DNA of 38,451 nucleotides, taken from positions 1 through 38,451 of the forward strand of contig JALKBU010000467.1 of assembly GCA_023091735.1 (NCBI GenBank), in the 5' to 3' direction. The stretch comes from Trichomonas tenax (lineage: Eukaryota > Parabasalia > Trichomonadida > Trichomonadidae). Below are positions 1 to 9,752 of the stretch, piece after piece (the first letter of the stretch is position 1; each line of letters starts with the position of its first letter). The notes under the pieces were generated by a model. It searched no databases, was not told where the DNA came from, and was given only the letters and a program-made list of their open reading frames with translations. Position numbers and translations under genes: made by a program.

Positions 1-1517
1 TTTCATTACTATAAAAGCAATAATCTGGAATTGTATCAATGTTTGCGTTTGTTGAGAATATGACTTTTGTCAAAAATGTACAGTTGTTGAATGCAAATGA
101 ACCAATCGACTTCAATCCCGATGGAAACTCAATTGATGTTATCGATGATGAATCAAATGTTCTATCATAGATCTCAACACTCAGATTATCTGAAAATTTT
201 ACTTGATCGATGTTTTTGCCTGAGAAACATGATTGTCCAAGTTTTGTGCATGAACTTGGAATTGTGATATTTATTGGAGCAGCATTTAGCGCTTGGAAAA
301 ATGTAATCAATGTTGCACCAGAGTCAACATACATAACATTATCTTGAATGATCACAATTGAAGTCAACGATTTCACTGTTAGCTTCGGACAATTTGCGAT
401 TGCGCCATCTGATATGCTGGTAATTCCATGTGGAAATGTTAATTCTGTTAATTTATTACAATTATAAAATGCTCCTATTGCTATGCTTTTCAAACTTGAA
501 GGAAGAACAATATTTTTCAAAAGATAGCAATAATAGAATGCATTTTGACCAATAGATGTGATTGATTCTGTTAGTTGCACAGTTGTCAATTTTGAACACC
601 CAGAAAACATGAAGTCTGAAACAGAAGTAACTTTAGAAGGAAATCTGAATTCGGCGACTTGACTTTCACAAAATACCCATGTTGATATCGAAGTAATTGT
701 ATCTGGAAATATTGGATATTGAGAGCGACTTGATCTTACAGCAAATCCATCAATTGATGTTACATATGAAGGAATGTTTAATGAATCAGTGAGATACGAT
801 GAAGCAAAAACAAGAGTGTTGTTATCTGTTCCTGTATAAATTCTTAATTCATCAGATTTATATTTTGTATTATCAGGATCAATTGTGAATTGTGTTATTG
901 GACATCCAGAAAATGCTCCAGAAACCGAATTTACATATTTAGAAATGAAAATTGTTTTTAATTGAGCTCCGTTAAATGCATCACCAGAAAGTGTTTTCAT
1001 ATTAGAGCTTGGATTTATCTTTATAGATTGAAGTCCTGCGTAACCAAAAACCCCAATCCGATATTTCAATCACAGAATCTGGTATTTCAACAAATGTCAA
1101 AGATGTTGTGCCCTGAAAGACTGCAGAGTAAATATATTTCAAATTGGGTGGTAACTTTATTGATGACAATTTATTGCAAAATGAGAAAACGCGCTGACTC
1201 AAGGATAGCAATAAAGTGCATTGACTCATATCAATATCAATGATGCTTGATTCATAAAAGCAATATTGACAAATACTGGTGATTTGACTTCCAGCTTCAA
1301 ACGAAATGTTTGCAAGATTATTTCGACATCGATAAAATGGACTTTCTTCTTTAGTTAATCCCCTTAAAATCGTGACGACAGAAGAAGAAACAACAAAGTT
1401 CTCTGAGAATGAGTCAGGAAGAAGAGTTAAATATTTTCTATCATCAGAGTAATATGCTCCGGTTTTTCCATCAACATATGTAGAATGTGACAGAAAACAA
1501 AAGATGAACACATTCAT
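1..1517 (-). pseudogene. BspA-like leucine-rich repeat surface protein, 3' end off window, one frameshift
   Basis: Read on the minus strand, this is a chain of BspA/Treponema-type leucine-rich repeats of about 23 residues, with units such as SLKSIAIGAFYNCNKLTEL and blocks of the form I-P-x-S-V-x-x-I. The family is greatly expanded in trichomonads and is thought to act at the cell surface in adhesion. The ATG at 1517 opens with a short hydrophobic stretch (MNVFIFCFLS) that could be a weak signal peptide. The first 157 or so codons run in one frame to the A5 run at 1046-1050 (T5 on the coding strand). The repeats then continue in another frame, from about 1045 to base 1, and I found no stop there. 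The unshifted frame meets a stop at 1002-1004. Removing one T restores W-G-F-G-Y-A-G-L, the expected repeat. This is either a homopolymer sequencing error or a young pseudogene. The C-terminus lies outside the window. Confidence 0.85.
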
Positions 1518-2231
1518 TCGATTTTTTCTCCATCGCTGCTACACTCGAAATATCTTTTATTCGCCATAAAAAAGAAACAAAGGTTAACTTTGTTAGAATT
1601 AAGGCTAAAACCATTTTTGTGGTTAATAACTATAAAGAGAATATGTATTAACTATATAAAAGCACATTTTTAAATACATTTTCATTTAGCTATACGTCAT
1701 CAGGATATTAGGAATTAACAGTCTTTCTCTGCATTTCCTGAATAAGTTGTTATCTCAGCACTACAATTACTCCTACAGCAAATTGTTACTGCATATCTAG
1801 TAAATGCTCAGGATATTTTGTTCAAATTTTTAGGAGCAAAAATGCATCTAAATCGGATTTGTTTAATGCATTTCAATTAAATGAGAACTTACTAAGAGCT
1901 ACTCAAAGTCTGATCCTTGATTTCAGTGCTGGTATCAATAAGGATTGAAGAATTAAGTATGGGATATCTAGATATGCAACGATAATATTATTCATCAAAT
2001 TTCTGGCATGTAAAATTATATCTGACGAGTAGAAAATAATTTAGGGGTATAAAAATAAAATAGGGTGATGAATTGAAGAAGTTTGATAGATATTACACTA
2101 AAATCAGCCAAAACGAGTTTTCGATGGATTTATCGTTTCTAAATTGAGCGATTGTTATTTATATCAAAATTAGTTCAATTTGTTTTTTAGAGACCGCCGA
2201 TCATCTTTTGAATACATTTATTCGTTAGTTT
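1518..2231. other. Intergenic, AT-rich
   Basis: Spacer between the divergent BspA-like gene and the small gene at 2238. I see no convincing open frame, RNA gene or long repeat. No TCA-Py-(T/A) initiator lies close upstream of the BspA-like ATG. Confidence 0.6.
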
Positions 2232-2236
2232 TCATT
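2232..2236 (+). promoter_or_regulatory. Initiator (Inr) TCATT
   Basis: TCATT matches the trichomonad initiator TCA(+1)-Py-(T/A). The predicted start A is at 2234, four bases before the ATG at 2238. Very short leaders of this kind are typical of trichomonads, and this one supports 2238 as the real start codon. Confidence 0.6.
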
Positions 2237-2237
2237 G

Positions 2238-2636
2238 ATGCAGCAATCCCCGACACTGAAGGGAAACTGGTACGAAGAGCGCTACTACGACGCGGACACG
2301 AGGAAGAACATCCTCCAGCCACGCGTCCGCCCGAAGAATGACGAAGTAGAAGACATTCCAAGAATCACACGCCAAAATAAACCAGACGCAGATGTCTACT
2401 CATACGACGCAGACACACCAGATCGCTGGATCACCGATAAAATGGCCTCCTACACAGTCCACCGCAATCACGAAATGACATTAACAGAACGCCGCATGAA
2501 CGCAAGCCCAGAGTACATGGCTGCGATCTTGAGCTGTGAGTCGCCGAAATATTTACCAAACTACAGCTTGAAGCCGGTCACGCCAGAAGAACAGTTCACA
2601 ACAACAAATATGGAGGCCTTTAAACGCTATTTCTAA
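2238..2636 (+). CDS. Unknown small protein (132 aa), possibly axonemal
   Basis: The ATG at 2238 follows the initiator directly. The 132-residue product is hydrophilic and rich in Tyr, Arg, Asp and Pro, with no membrane segment or signal peptide. It has a WYEERYYDAD block near the N-terminus and ends in MEAFKRYF. The codons are more GC-rich than the flanks (many C-ending codons), which argues for real, selected coding sequence. Short soluble proteins rich in aromatic residues and proline, with scattered conserved Trp and Tyr, include many microtubule inner proteins of axonemes. That is only a compositional resemblance, and I do not recognise a family. Flanking genes give no functional hint. 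Confidence 0.75.
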   Translation: MQQSPTLKGNWYEERYYDADTRKNILQPRVRPKNDEVEDIPRITRQNKPDADVYSYDADTPDRWITDKMASYTVHRNHEMTLTERRMNASPEYMAAILSCESPKYLPNYSLKPVTPEEQFTTTNMEAFKRYF

Positions 2637-3037
2637 TCATGAAATTCACATACTCCTTATATCTTTGTTAATTTTACATTTACAATTATAATTACCCTGA
2701 TAAATTTTATATTTACACTTACCTTTCTCTTTAGTCTACTCATCTTAAATCTAGAAATCATTCATATCTGCTCATTAAATTTTGATTTATATTGAAGATA
2801 AATTTCTAACTGAAATTAAAATCTAAGAATCAGACATTAAATATTCAAAAACTTGAATAAGCTCTTCTTTGCGATTTGTGGATTATTTGATTTCAGACTT
2901 GTTTTCGAGATATAAAATTGCTCATAGATAAAATATAAGAAATAATCAAAATTCACTATGAACAGTAACATAAACTTCTGATGTAATGAATATTTGTCTA
3001 AAGTTTTAAATTATTTTCTTGTTTGTTTCCTAGAGAA
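2637..3037. other. Intergenic plus the damaged 5' region of the TM9 gene
   Basis: AT-rich spacer. At 2953-2960 an initiator TCACT abuts an ATG (2958), exactly as in intact genes nearby, but that ATG reads only seven codons to a TGA at 2979. The frame of the downstream TM9 gene is open only from 3002 (TAA at 2999-3001). The hydrophobic stretch expected of a signal peptide is present in pieces in different frames between 3002 and 3037. Confidence 0.5.
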
Positions 3038-4399
3038 ATGCAACCTGATGATAAAGTTGCAGTTTTCGGGAGACATTTAGAAAATGAATTTAATCCATTC
3101 GAAAGATACAGTTTCAATTTATTGCCATTTTGTAAGAATGAAACACATATTATAAATTCAAATATTTATCCAAAGCAAAAGCTCACAAAAATACCATTTG
3201 ATATTCGCTTTAAGCGTAATGAAGAGTCGAAAGTCGCTTGTTCACTTAAAATCTCACCAAAAAGATTTCGTTCATTGAATACATTCGTATCGAACAATAT
3301 ATGGATGAATCTTATGATGAAAAACATCACTTCATACTCAAAAATAGGCTATTACGAGTTTAACAACGAAAATGAATATATTCCTTTTATATTTTCTCAT
3401 TTTCATTTCGACATCGCACATGCTAAGGGAGACGTTGCATATTACAACCTTTCTTCTTCAAAGCCAAAAGAACTAATCGAAAACACAACAATTGAGTTTA
3501 CATATTCGGTTTCATGGAAACCAATGACTGAAAAGCAACATGATCCATTCTTTATCAACGCCCATCGTGTAATATCAATCACCGCTGTATTACTAATATC
3601 ACTAACAGCATATTTAGTTTATTCGAAATTCAAATCACAACCTCATGAATTAATCTCGTGTGACCAAGATCACCTGTTTATAGTGTCAGTAAGTGGAACA
3701 TCGATGGTGTTAAATTTTGTTTTCACATTCATATATTTAACTTATACATCATCTCAAGCGTTTTCGCGATTTAATCTATTGCCATTTACTTTGGTTGCTT
3801 CATATATATCAGGAAATGTATTAACTGCAAAATTCACACAAAATCCATTTACTTCTTTCATATCTATGTTAATACCAACATTTATCTTTTTAATTTTTGA
3901 TATATTGTCCGGAACAAGTTTTAGTGATTACCAATCATTTTATATGCTCTATTTCATTTTGCATATTGGACATTTCAAGAAAGTCATAAAAAAAGATTTT
4001 GAGAAGTCAAAACGACAGGTCTCAATATACCATGCGATAGTTGGATCATTTCTGATTTCCATTATAAGTTTTGCTTCATCTCTTTCTGAATCTTATTATT
4101 TTGAAGCATCATTCATGCTTAGAAAGAATTTTGAATATTGGTCGTTCCAGGCAGTGTCAATTGGATGCTTATTCATTGTTTCTTACTTAATTTCATTCAT
4201 AATCAGTTCATTCGCTCCATTTTCACGAGATCCAGATCCATTATGTTTATTTGTATTCATAGAAATGTTTGCTGGTTTGTTTGCATACCTCGGTTTTATC
4301 TTTGGCTTTGATGCTCTTTCGTTTATCATATCTATCGTGATTTCATTGATTACAACATCAGGAACAATTCTAGGCATTCACAATACCCGTGGAAAATAG
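3038..4399 (+). CDS. TM9/EMP70 (nonaspanin) family membrane protein, short luminal domain
   Basis: TM9SF proteins sit in Golgi and endosomal membranes and affect membrane-protein sorting and adhesion. From the ATG at 3038 the product is 453 aa. It has the N-terminal family block ending in LLPFC (about residues 28-32), a short luminal domain closing with FTYSVSWKP (the F-T-Y-S-V-x-W signature), then nine hydrophobic segments from about residue 177 to the end, the TM9 topology. It is shorter than the usual 580-650 aa, mostly in the luminal part. It lacks the usual C-terminal KxD/E retrieval motif and ends TRGK. The family has a signal peptide, but no ATG in this frame precedes 3038; the frame is open back to 3002 and encodes further plausible residues (FPRE). 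The true start probably lies upstream and is broken by an indel (possibly the T run at 3004-3007). The family call is firm; the start is not. Confidence 0.8.
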   Translation: MQPDDKVAVFGRHLENEFNPFERYSFNLLPFCKNETHIINSNIYPKQKLTKIPFDIRFKRNEESKVACSLKISPKRFRSLNTFVSNNIWMNLMMKNITSYSKIGYYEFNNENEYIPFIFSHFHFDIAHAKGDVAYYNLSSSKPKELIENTTIEFTYSVSWKPMTEKQHDPFFINAHRVISITAVLLISLTAYLVYSKFKSQPHELISCDQDHLFIVSVSGTSMVLNFVFTFIYLTYTSSQAFSRFNLLPFTLVASYISGNVLTAKFTQNPFTSFISMLIPTFIFLIFDILSGTSFSDYQSFYMLYFILHIGHFKKVIKKDFEKSKRQVSIYHAIVGSFLISIISFASSLSESYYFEASFMLRKNFEYWSFQAVSIGCLFIVSYLISFIISSFAPFSRDPDPLCLFVFIEMFAGLFAYLGFIFGFDALSFIISIVISLITTSGTILGIHNTRGK

Positions 4400-4450
4400 A
4401 TTAATACTTACCAAATGTATTAAAAACAAACAAAATTTTATATTATATAA

Positions 4451-5038
4451 TTAACAACAGTTACTAGCACTAGAATGCTCGGAACTCGCGAGAGAATAAC
4501 AGTTAGAATCCTCTCGTAAGCCGATATGGTTATTTTTAACAAGAGTTGCGACTTCTTTGAACAATAAATCGACATTTTCACCGGATTTGGCCGATGTCAG
4601 TATACACGAAATCTTGTTTTTGTCCGCCCACGACATCAATTGCAATTCGTCGATATCTGGAACTAAATCTTTTTTATTTCCAGCAAGGACAACATTGACA
4701 TCCGACTGCAGAACGTCCTTCAGGTGATCGAATAGAGTGTTGAGGTTCGATATTACCTCTTTTTGGGACAAATCAACAACGATAATGCAAGCTTGTGCAG
4801 ATCTCAAGTACAAAGGTATCAAACTTTGGAACCTCTCCTGGCCAGCGGTGTCCCATATGTTTAGGCATATCGGTGTGTTCTGCACTGTGATGTTTACTTT
4901 AACATAGGCGGCGCCAATCGTCGTAGCGATGCCTTCGTTGAAAACTCCCTCGGAAAAACGCTTGACGAGGGATGTCTTGCCGACGCCCGAATCGCCAACA
5001 GTGACGACTTTGTATTCTGCAATCTCGTTTTGGTCCAT
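4451..5038 (-). CDS. Rab family small GTPase, Rab5-like
   Basis: This 195-aa Rab has all the guanine-nucleotide motifs: P-loop GDSGVGKT (15-22), switch I threonine in TTIGAAY (39-45), switch II WDTAGQE (62-68, catalytic Gln present), NKKD (121-124) and TSAK (148-151). It ends in a double cysteine (194-195) for geranylgeranylation. The TIGAAY effector region resembles the Rab5/21/22 group, which acts on early endosomes; subgroup assignment from motifs alone is tentative. The gene converges on the TM9 gene, with only about 50 bp between the stops. The start is the first ATG of the frame and precedes the P-loop by the normal distance. No initiator abuts it (leader ACTCAAATG). Confidence 0.95.
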   Translation of the reverse strand: MDQNEIAEYKVVTVGDSGVGKTSLVKRFSEGVFNEGIATTIGAAYVKVNITVQNTPICLNIWDTAGQERFQSLIPLYLRSAQACIIVVDLSQKEVISNLNTLFDHLKDVLQSDVNVVLAGNKKDLVPDIDELQLMSWADKNKISCILTSAKSGENVDLLFKEVATLVKNNHIGLREDSNCYSLASSEHSSASNCC

Positions 5039-5079
5039 TTGAGTCTAAAATTTCTGGCTATCGTCAATTTTATTTATTT

Positions 5080-5096
5080 GAGGGATTATATCCCTC
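5080..5096. repeat. 7-bp perfect hairpin upstream of the Rab gene
   Basis: GAGGGAT-TAT-ATCCCTC forms a perfect inverted repeat 42 bp upstream of the Rab ATG. It could be a protein-binding palindrome; no known function. Confidence 0.35.
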
Positions 5097-5137
5097 TCAA
5101 AATAGAATTCAATCACTTTATTTGACAACTTTTATTT

Positions 5138-5164
5138 TACGTGGCAAACATCACTCTACGTGGC
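5138..5164. promoter_or_regulatory. Two direct copies of TACGTGGC upstream of the Rab gene
   Basis: TACGTGGC occurs at 5138-5145 and 5157-5164, 19 bp apart (about two helical turns), 100-126 bp upstream of the minus-strand Rab. The words are GC-rich in an AT-rich spacer. This suggests paired transcription-factor sites, but it is inference. Confidence 0.3.
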
Positions 5165-5389
5165 CTTTTTTCTTCATTTTTGAGACTTTCTATACCTAAC
5201 TAAATCTCAGCATTCAAATGAACCTTAACATGTAGTATCTTTCTACAAAAAGTTTTGTTTTATTATGAAGATGATATACATTCATCAAAATGCATCTGAT
5301 GAATGCTGAAATGTTTTTATAATTTATAGTATAGTAAATTTATTGAATGTGATTTTAAGTTATTTTGTCTTGAGGATCTTGAGGAAATA

Positions 5390-5628
5390 TCACTTTTTTT
5401 GGAGATTATGTTTTTTCACTTCATCAAACCAAGCAGCTTCGGCGCGCTTAGCGTTTTCTAATCTTATTCCTATCTCTTCATCAGTCATTGGATCAGGGAA
5501 CGCTTGGACATGATAACCGCATTCATCCAAATCGTTACATATGTTGGCAGCTCATTAAAAGCGTTAATGTAGTCATATGCCAGGCTGGCCCTTTCATAAA
5601 ACTGTAGGGCTAATTCAACCAACCATTT
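5390..5628 (-). pseudogene. Remnant of a helical-repeat (TPR-like) protein gene, C-terminal end
   Basis: The minus strand encodes about 50 protein-like codons ending at the TGA at 5390-5392, rich in Ala, Glu and Asp (ENAKRAEAAWFDEVKKHN). Immediately upstream, offset by one base at about 5551-5554, another frame carries LALQFYERASLAYDYINAFNE, whose Ala and Tyr spacing looks like a TPR-type helix pair. A stop at 5629-5631 limits it upstream. GC content is clearly above the surrounding spacer. It reads as the decayed 3' end of a gene whose 5' part is gone. The family is uncertain; a TPR-containing protein is the best guess. Confidence 0.5.
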
Positions 5629-7211
5629 TTAAAAGTATTTCATTATGGCTTGATAAAAATGAAGTGATTGTCATTATTATTGGCTATATTTGATCATTTT
5701 CAATTCCTAAACCAGAAAATCTAATACCATCCAAAATAATATCTAATGGCCAGTAATTTATCTATAGTTTGGCGAAAATATTAAAACAGGAAGCTCGGAA
5801 TAAAGAAAAAAAATGGAAAAACTCTTTAATTTTGAAACCTACATTATTGACATATAGAGATAACGAAACACTATGATTTTTACGTACACAGCATGTCCAC
5901 TGTGTGGGGTATAATATATGATCAGATTCCATTTGGTTGTCGTGTTGAATGATATGATTTTAAATTTCCAGAAAAATGGGATTTTCAATTTTCTAAGAGG
6001 AAAAACTTGCAATACAAATAATTTCTCTATTTCAACCGTCGCACACATGCATATGTTTAATTAGGTTCATCATATAATATCTGTTGCTTGCCTCTAAGTC
6101 TGAAAAAAATAAAACAACAATTTAAATTAATTGTGTTATATTGAATGAAATCATCAATAAAATGTCTCAATATCTATAAATTAAGCATATCATATGTGTG
6201 TATATATGGTTAAAATAAAATCATGCGATGATCTCAAATATTTATCGACTTTTGAATCATAAGTAAATGCATGATTCAAATGAGAGGGAATGCGTAATAA
6301 CAGTTTCACTCTGTTTTCGTCTTAAGCTTCCACATGCTATTATTTGTTATTGCATTAACATTAAGATGCAGTATTTAAGGCTGGATAAAAATCCTACAGA
6401 TCCGAGCATTCTTCGATGGACAATTTTTTCTCAAGGTGGAGTTATAGTTGACTTATGCCATATTGTTCAATAGAAGCAAATAATGCATTGGAATGTAAAT
6501 GAATATCCTTTATCACATAAGCTAGAGATTGAATTTGTAAAATCATTTTCAATATCAAGGATTAACATTTTGCACATTTTATCTCTATTTCATTTTTTGA
6601 AAATTTCATAGCATAGATAGGTATTTGATATCATTGAGTTCTTGTTATAGTTTTCTAAAAATACGATATAAATGTTATCACTAGATACAATGAAGTACAT
6701 GTTTACAACTACAACAAAGAGTCAAGAAATTTAATATTTTCGAGAAAATAAAATTGCAATATTTTTGATAATGTATGGTATCACCAGCATGTGGTATCTC
6801 AAGCTATGACATTTGTGCTATATTTTTGAGTCCTGTTCATAGATTTGCTTAACATATTCTTTTTGTATTTTGAGATGCACAACATGGTATGAGTATGCAC
6901 GCTGAGTACAATAGACATAGAAGAATCAGCAAATCATTGGATAGTTCTTTTATTTTTTCAGCTAATCATTGATTAGTATAATGATGCTCATAGTGCCAAC
7001 ATGTATAGAAATAGAGAATATAATTATGATGGTCAATGTGTCATGAGTTAGTTTTGTACATTTTGAGAAATTGATTTTGATTATTCAATAAAAAATGAGT
7101 TTAAAGCCAGATTTTGCAGGTGAATAGAGATAATTCATCATGTAGATGCTATACATGCAATAAAATTGATGGAGACAAAAAATTTTACAATCCAAAAAGT
7201 GGCTCTAAAAA
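5629..7211. other. Intergenic, AT-rich
   Basis: Only short chance-length frames are seen. A 68-codon frame at 6267-6473 has TCATA a few bases before its ATG but no recognisable protein character. Nothing else is supported. Confidence 0.5.
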
Positions 7212-9752
7212 ATGGAACACGCATATCTTGGATTTGCACTCGACTCAGTCCTCGGTCTTCACGCGACGAGAGCGAAGTCTGTCCAAGTTCTCAGAAAAGA
7301 CGGCTTAATTTTATCTGCACAAGCGGACAAATTGGTTGCATATTCTTCAAATCTTTCACAGACGAAACAAGTATTCAATCCACCGACAAAATTCAAAGAA
7401 CAGCAGGAATCTGTCCAAATTAATGACTTCGTTGTGTCTCCAAACGAACAATTGATCGCTGTTGGATATTCGAATGCCGAAATTTCCGTTTTCAACCGTG
7501 AGGGTGAAGAAGCTAACCATTTCACGGGCCATAGACGTGCAATTACGTGTTTAGCATTTAATTCAGAATCAAATTTGTTAGCTTCGGGTGCGCAGGACAA
7601 TGATATCGTTGTTTGGGATGTTATCGGAGATTGTGGTATTTGCCGCTTCTCAGGACATCAAAATGCAATCACAGACTTATTATTCATTCCAAATACACCA
7701 TGGCTTGTGTCATCATCAAAAGACACACATATTCGCATTTGGGATCTCGATATTAATGCTTGCATTCAAACAGTTACAATCGCTGCTTCAGAATTATACT
7801 CATTATGTTTAATCAGCGTGAATAAGATCGTTGCAGCCGGCAAATCACCAGATTTCTTCTCTTTTGTCATCTCAGACCCAGATTCTGTTGATCCAAAGAA
7901 CCCAGTCGTTCTCACTCCAGATGTTCAAATTAACAGAGATACAAAGCACAGAGTTCAAGATATTGCTTTATCCGCTGACGGAAAATCACTCGCGTTCGTC
8001 ACATCAGGCGAAAACATCGATGTTTGGAAAGTTTTGTCAGACGAAGAGATGGAGAAAAAGAAAAAACGTCGTGCAAAGAGAGCACAAAAATCTGGAGGAC
8101 AGGCAACAGAAGTTCTTCAGTTCGAGAAAGAACAGACAATTACACTTCCAACAAGACTCTGCAATGCTGAATTCCTCGGAAAATCAATTGTTGCGACACT
8201 CGCAGATAACTCAATCGTTGTTTTAGAGAACACATTGCATGAAGGCGAAGAATCTCCTTCATTCAAGATTGTTCATCAGACAATGGGTCACACAAGTGAT
8301 ATCAGAGGCCTTGCATTCTTCGGACAATCAGAACAAGACGAATCATCACCAGACCGAATAATTTCGGCTTCCGAAGGATGTGTTAAGATTTGGGACTTAG
8401 AAAGTCGCCAATGCACACAGACAATCAATTGCGGTATGGCATCAAGCCTCGCAGTACTTCCTGGTGGAAGATTCTTCATTGTTGGTACAAGAGAAGGCAA
8501 CATTGAGATGGGTGATGCGTCAACAGGCACAATTTATGCAGTAAACAAATGCCATGATGGACGTATCTGGCAAATCGTTGTCTCTCCAGGATGCACAGAG
8601 GTCGCTACAGCATCAAGTGATAAAGAAGTTAGATTCTGGAACATTGGTTTCAAGAACGATCAACCAGTTTTACTCCATAAGAGAACACTCAAACTCAATG
8701 ATGAAGTTTACTCCATCGCTTACTCTCCAGACTCGAAATATATAGCTGCAGCACTTTTGGATTCAACAGTCAGAGTTTTCAACACAGATACACTTAACTT
8801 CCACATTTCTTTGTACGGATCACATCTTCCAGTTACATTCATCGACTTCTCATACGACAATGAGTTGATTGTCACAGCAAGCGCAGATAAGAACATGAGA
8901 ATTTGGGGTACAGAGTTTGGCGACTGCCACCGCAGCCTTTGGGCACACGAGAGTGTCGTTGTCGCCGCCAAGTTCATCCCTAACACTCACTACGCATGGA
9001 CAGCAGGCAGAGATGGTGTCCTTAAAATGTGGGATTGCGACACATTCCGCTCGGTTCAGACACTTCGTTCTCACGTTGGCGAAATCTATGCTATGGATGT
9101 CTCTCCGAGTGGCTCTTATGTCATCACAGGTGGTAGAGATAAAGGCATCAGATTGTGGCGCAGAACGCAGGAGAAGATCTATCTCTCCATCGAAGAAGAG
9201 AAGAGACTCGAGCAGCAGATTGAAACAGCAAACGCTGAAAAGAATGACAGAACAATTGCAGCATTAAGAGGTTCAATCTTTGGAGGTGCTGTTGTCGATA
9301 CACCAGGAAGAATGACGGTTGAATCTATTGAACATGGTGACAGATTGCGTGATGACATTGCTGCTGCTGACAAGGAGCTTGAAACACCAGGTGAGAATCC
9401 TTTAATGAGAACAATCTCACCAAAGGATTATTTGTTGAACTCCATGAGAAAGATCAATCGTGCTGATATAGATGTTGTCATGCAGAGCTTGCCATTCAAC
9501 AGCGCTGTATCATTCATCCAGTGGGCCAGTGAATGGCTCGAAGAGGGCAAAGAGATCGAGCTCACAGTCAGATGCATAAACTCTCTCATCAAGTTCCACG
9601 AGAGACAGATGGAAGCTTCTCCTGAAGTCAAGGAAGTCTTTATCAAGATTAGAGATTTAGTTCACAAGAAGGTCAACGAAATGCGTAGCAGATGCGGCGC
9701 AAATCTGGCTGCATTGAGAATCATCCAAAAGGAAATTCAGAGACCATTCTGA
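7212..9752 (+). CDS. UTP12: WDR3/Utp12 (Dip2), WD40 subunit of the small-subunit processome
   Basis: Utp12/WDR3 belongs to the UTP-B complex, which assembles on pre-18S rRNA in the nucleolus. The 846-aa product has two tandem beta-propellers: WD repeats such as GHRRAITCLAF...VVWDV, GHQNAITDLLF...IRIWDL, GHTSDIRGLAF...VKIWDL, then five more to about residue 650. A basic insert (KKKKRRAKRAQK, near 281-292) sits where human WDR3 has its lysine-rich insert. The C-terminal 100 residues match the Utp12 helical domain in layout, ending KVNEMRSRCGANLAAL. The N-terminus begins a few residues before the conserved YLGFALDSVLGL block, as in orthologues, and an in-frame TAA at 7206-7208 leaves 7212 as the first possible ATG. 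The length is close to family members (about 900-940 aa). Codons are rich in C and G, consistent with a housekeeping gene. Confidence 0.93.
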   Translation: MEHAYLGFALDSVLGLHATRAKSVQVLRKDGLILSAQADKLVAYSSNLSQTKQVFNPPTKFKEQQESVQINDFVVSPNEQLIAVGYSNAEISVFNREGEEANHFTGHRRAITCLAFNSESNLLASGAQDNDIVVWDVIGDCGICRFSGHQNAITDLLFIPNTPWLVSSSKDTHIRIWDLDINACIQTVTIAASELYSLCLISVNKIVAAGKSPDFFSFVISDPDSVDPKNPVVLTPDVQINRDTKHRVQDIALSADGKSLAFVTSGENIDVWKVLSDEEMEKKKKRRAKRAQKSGGQATEVLQFEKEQTITLPTRLCNAEFLGKSIVATLADNSIVVLENTLHEGEESPSFKIVHQTMGHTSDIRGLAFFGQSEQDESSPDRIISASEGCVKIWDLESRQCTQTINCGMASSLAVLPGGRFFIVGTREGNIEMGDASTGTIYAVNKCHDGRIWQIVVSPGCTEVATASSDKEVRFWNIGFKNDQPVLLHKRTLKLNDEVYSIAYSPDSKYIAAALLDSTVRVFNTDTLNFHISLYGSHLPVTFIDFSYDNELIVTASADKNMRIWGTEFGDCHRSLWAHESVVVAAKFIPNTHYAWTAGRDGVLKMWDCDTFRSVQTLRSHVGEIYAMDVSPSGSYVITGGRDKGIRLWRRTQEKIYLSIEEEKRLEQQIETANAEKNDRTIAALRGSIFGGAVVDTPGRMTVESIEHGDRLRDDIAAADKELETPGENPLMRTISPKDYLLNSMRKINRADIDVVMQSLPFNSAVSFIQWASEWLEEGKEIELTVRCINSLIKFHERQMEASPEVKEVFIKIRDLVHKKVNEMRSRCGANLAALRIIQKEIQRPF

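Noticed and set aside
2964..3033. Possible 70-nt intron (GTAACA...CCTAG) restoring the TM9 N-terminus
   Set aside because: It lacks the trichomonad 5' site GTAYGT and the conserved ACTAACACACAG 3' element, and joining would still not supply a signal peptide.
4736..4765. GAGGTTCGATATTACCTC resembling a tRNA T-arm
   Set aside because: It lies inside the Rab coding sequence, and no acceptor, D or anticodon arm can be formed around it.
5839..6048. Minus-strand frame of 69 codons in the spacer
   Set aside because: Short, Phe/Ile/Lys-rich composition expected from AT-rich DNA, and no initiator.
6267..6473. Small plus-strand frame with TCATA before its ATG
   Set aside because: Only 68 codons, no protein-like pattern, and a TCA-Py-(T/A) word within 30 bp of a random ATG is common in this base composition.
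7259..7600. Minus-strand frame of 113 codons inside the Utp12 gene
   Set aside because: It is antisense to well-conserved WD40 coding sequence and has no protein character of its own. The same holds for the other frames overlapping the Utp12, AP-1, WD40 and transporter genes.
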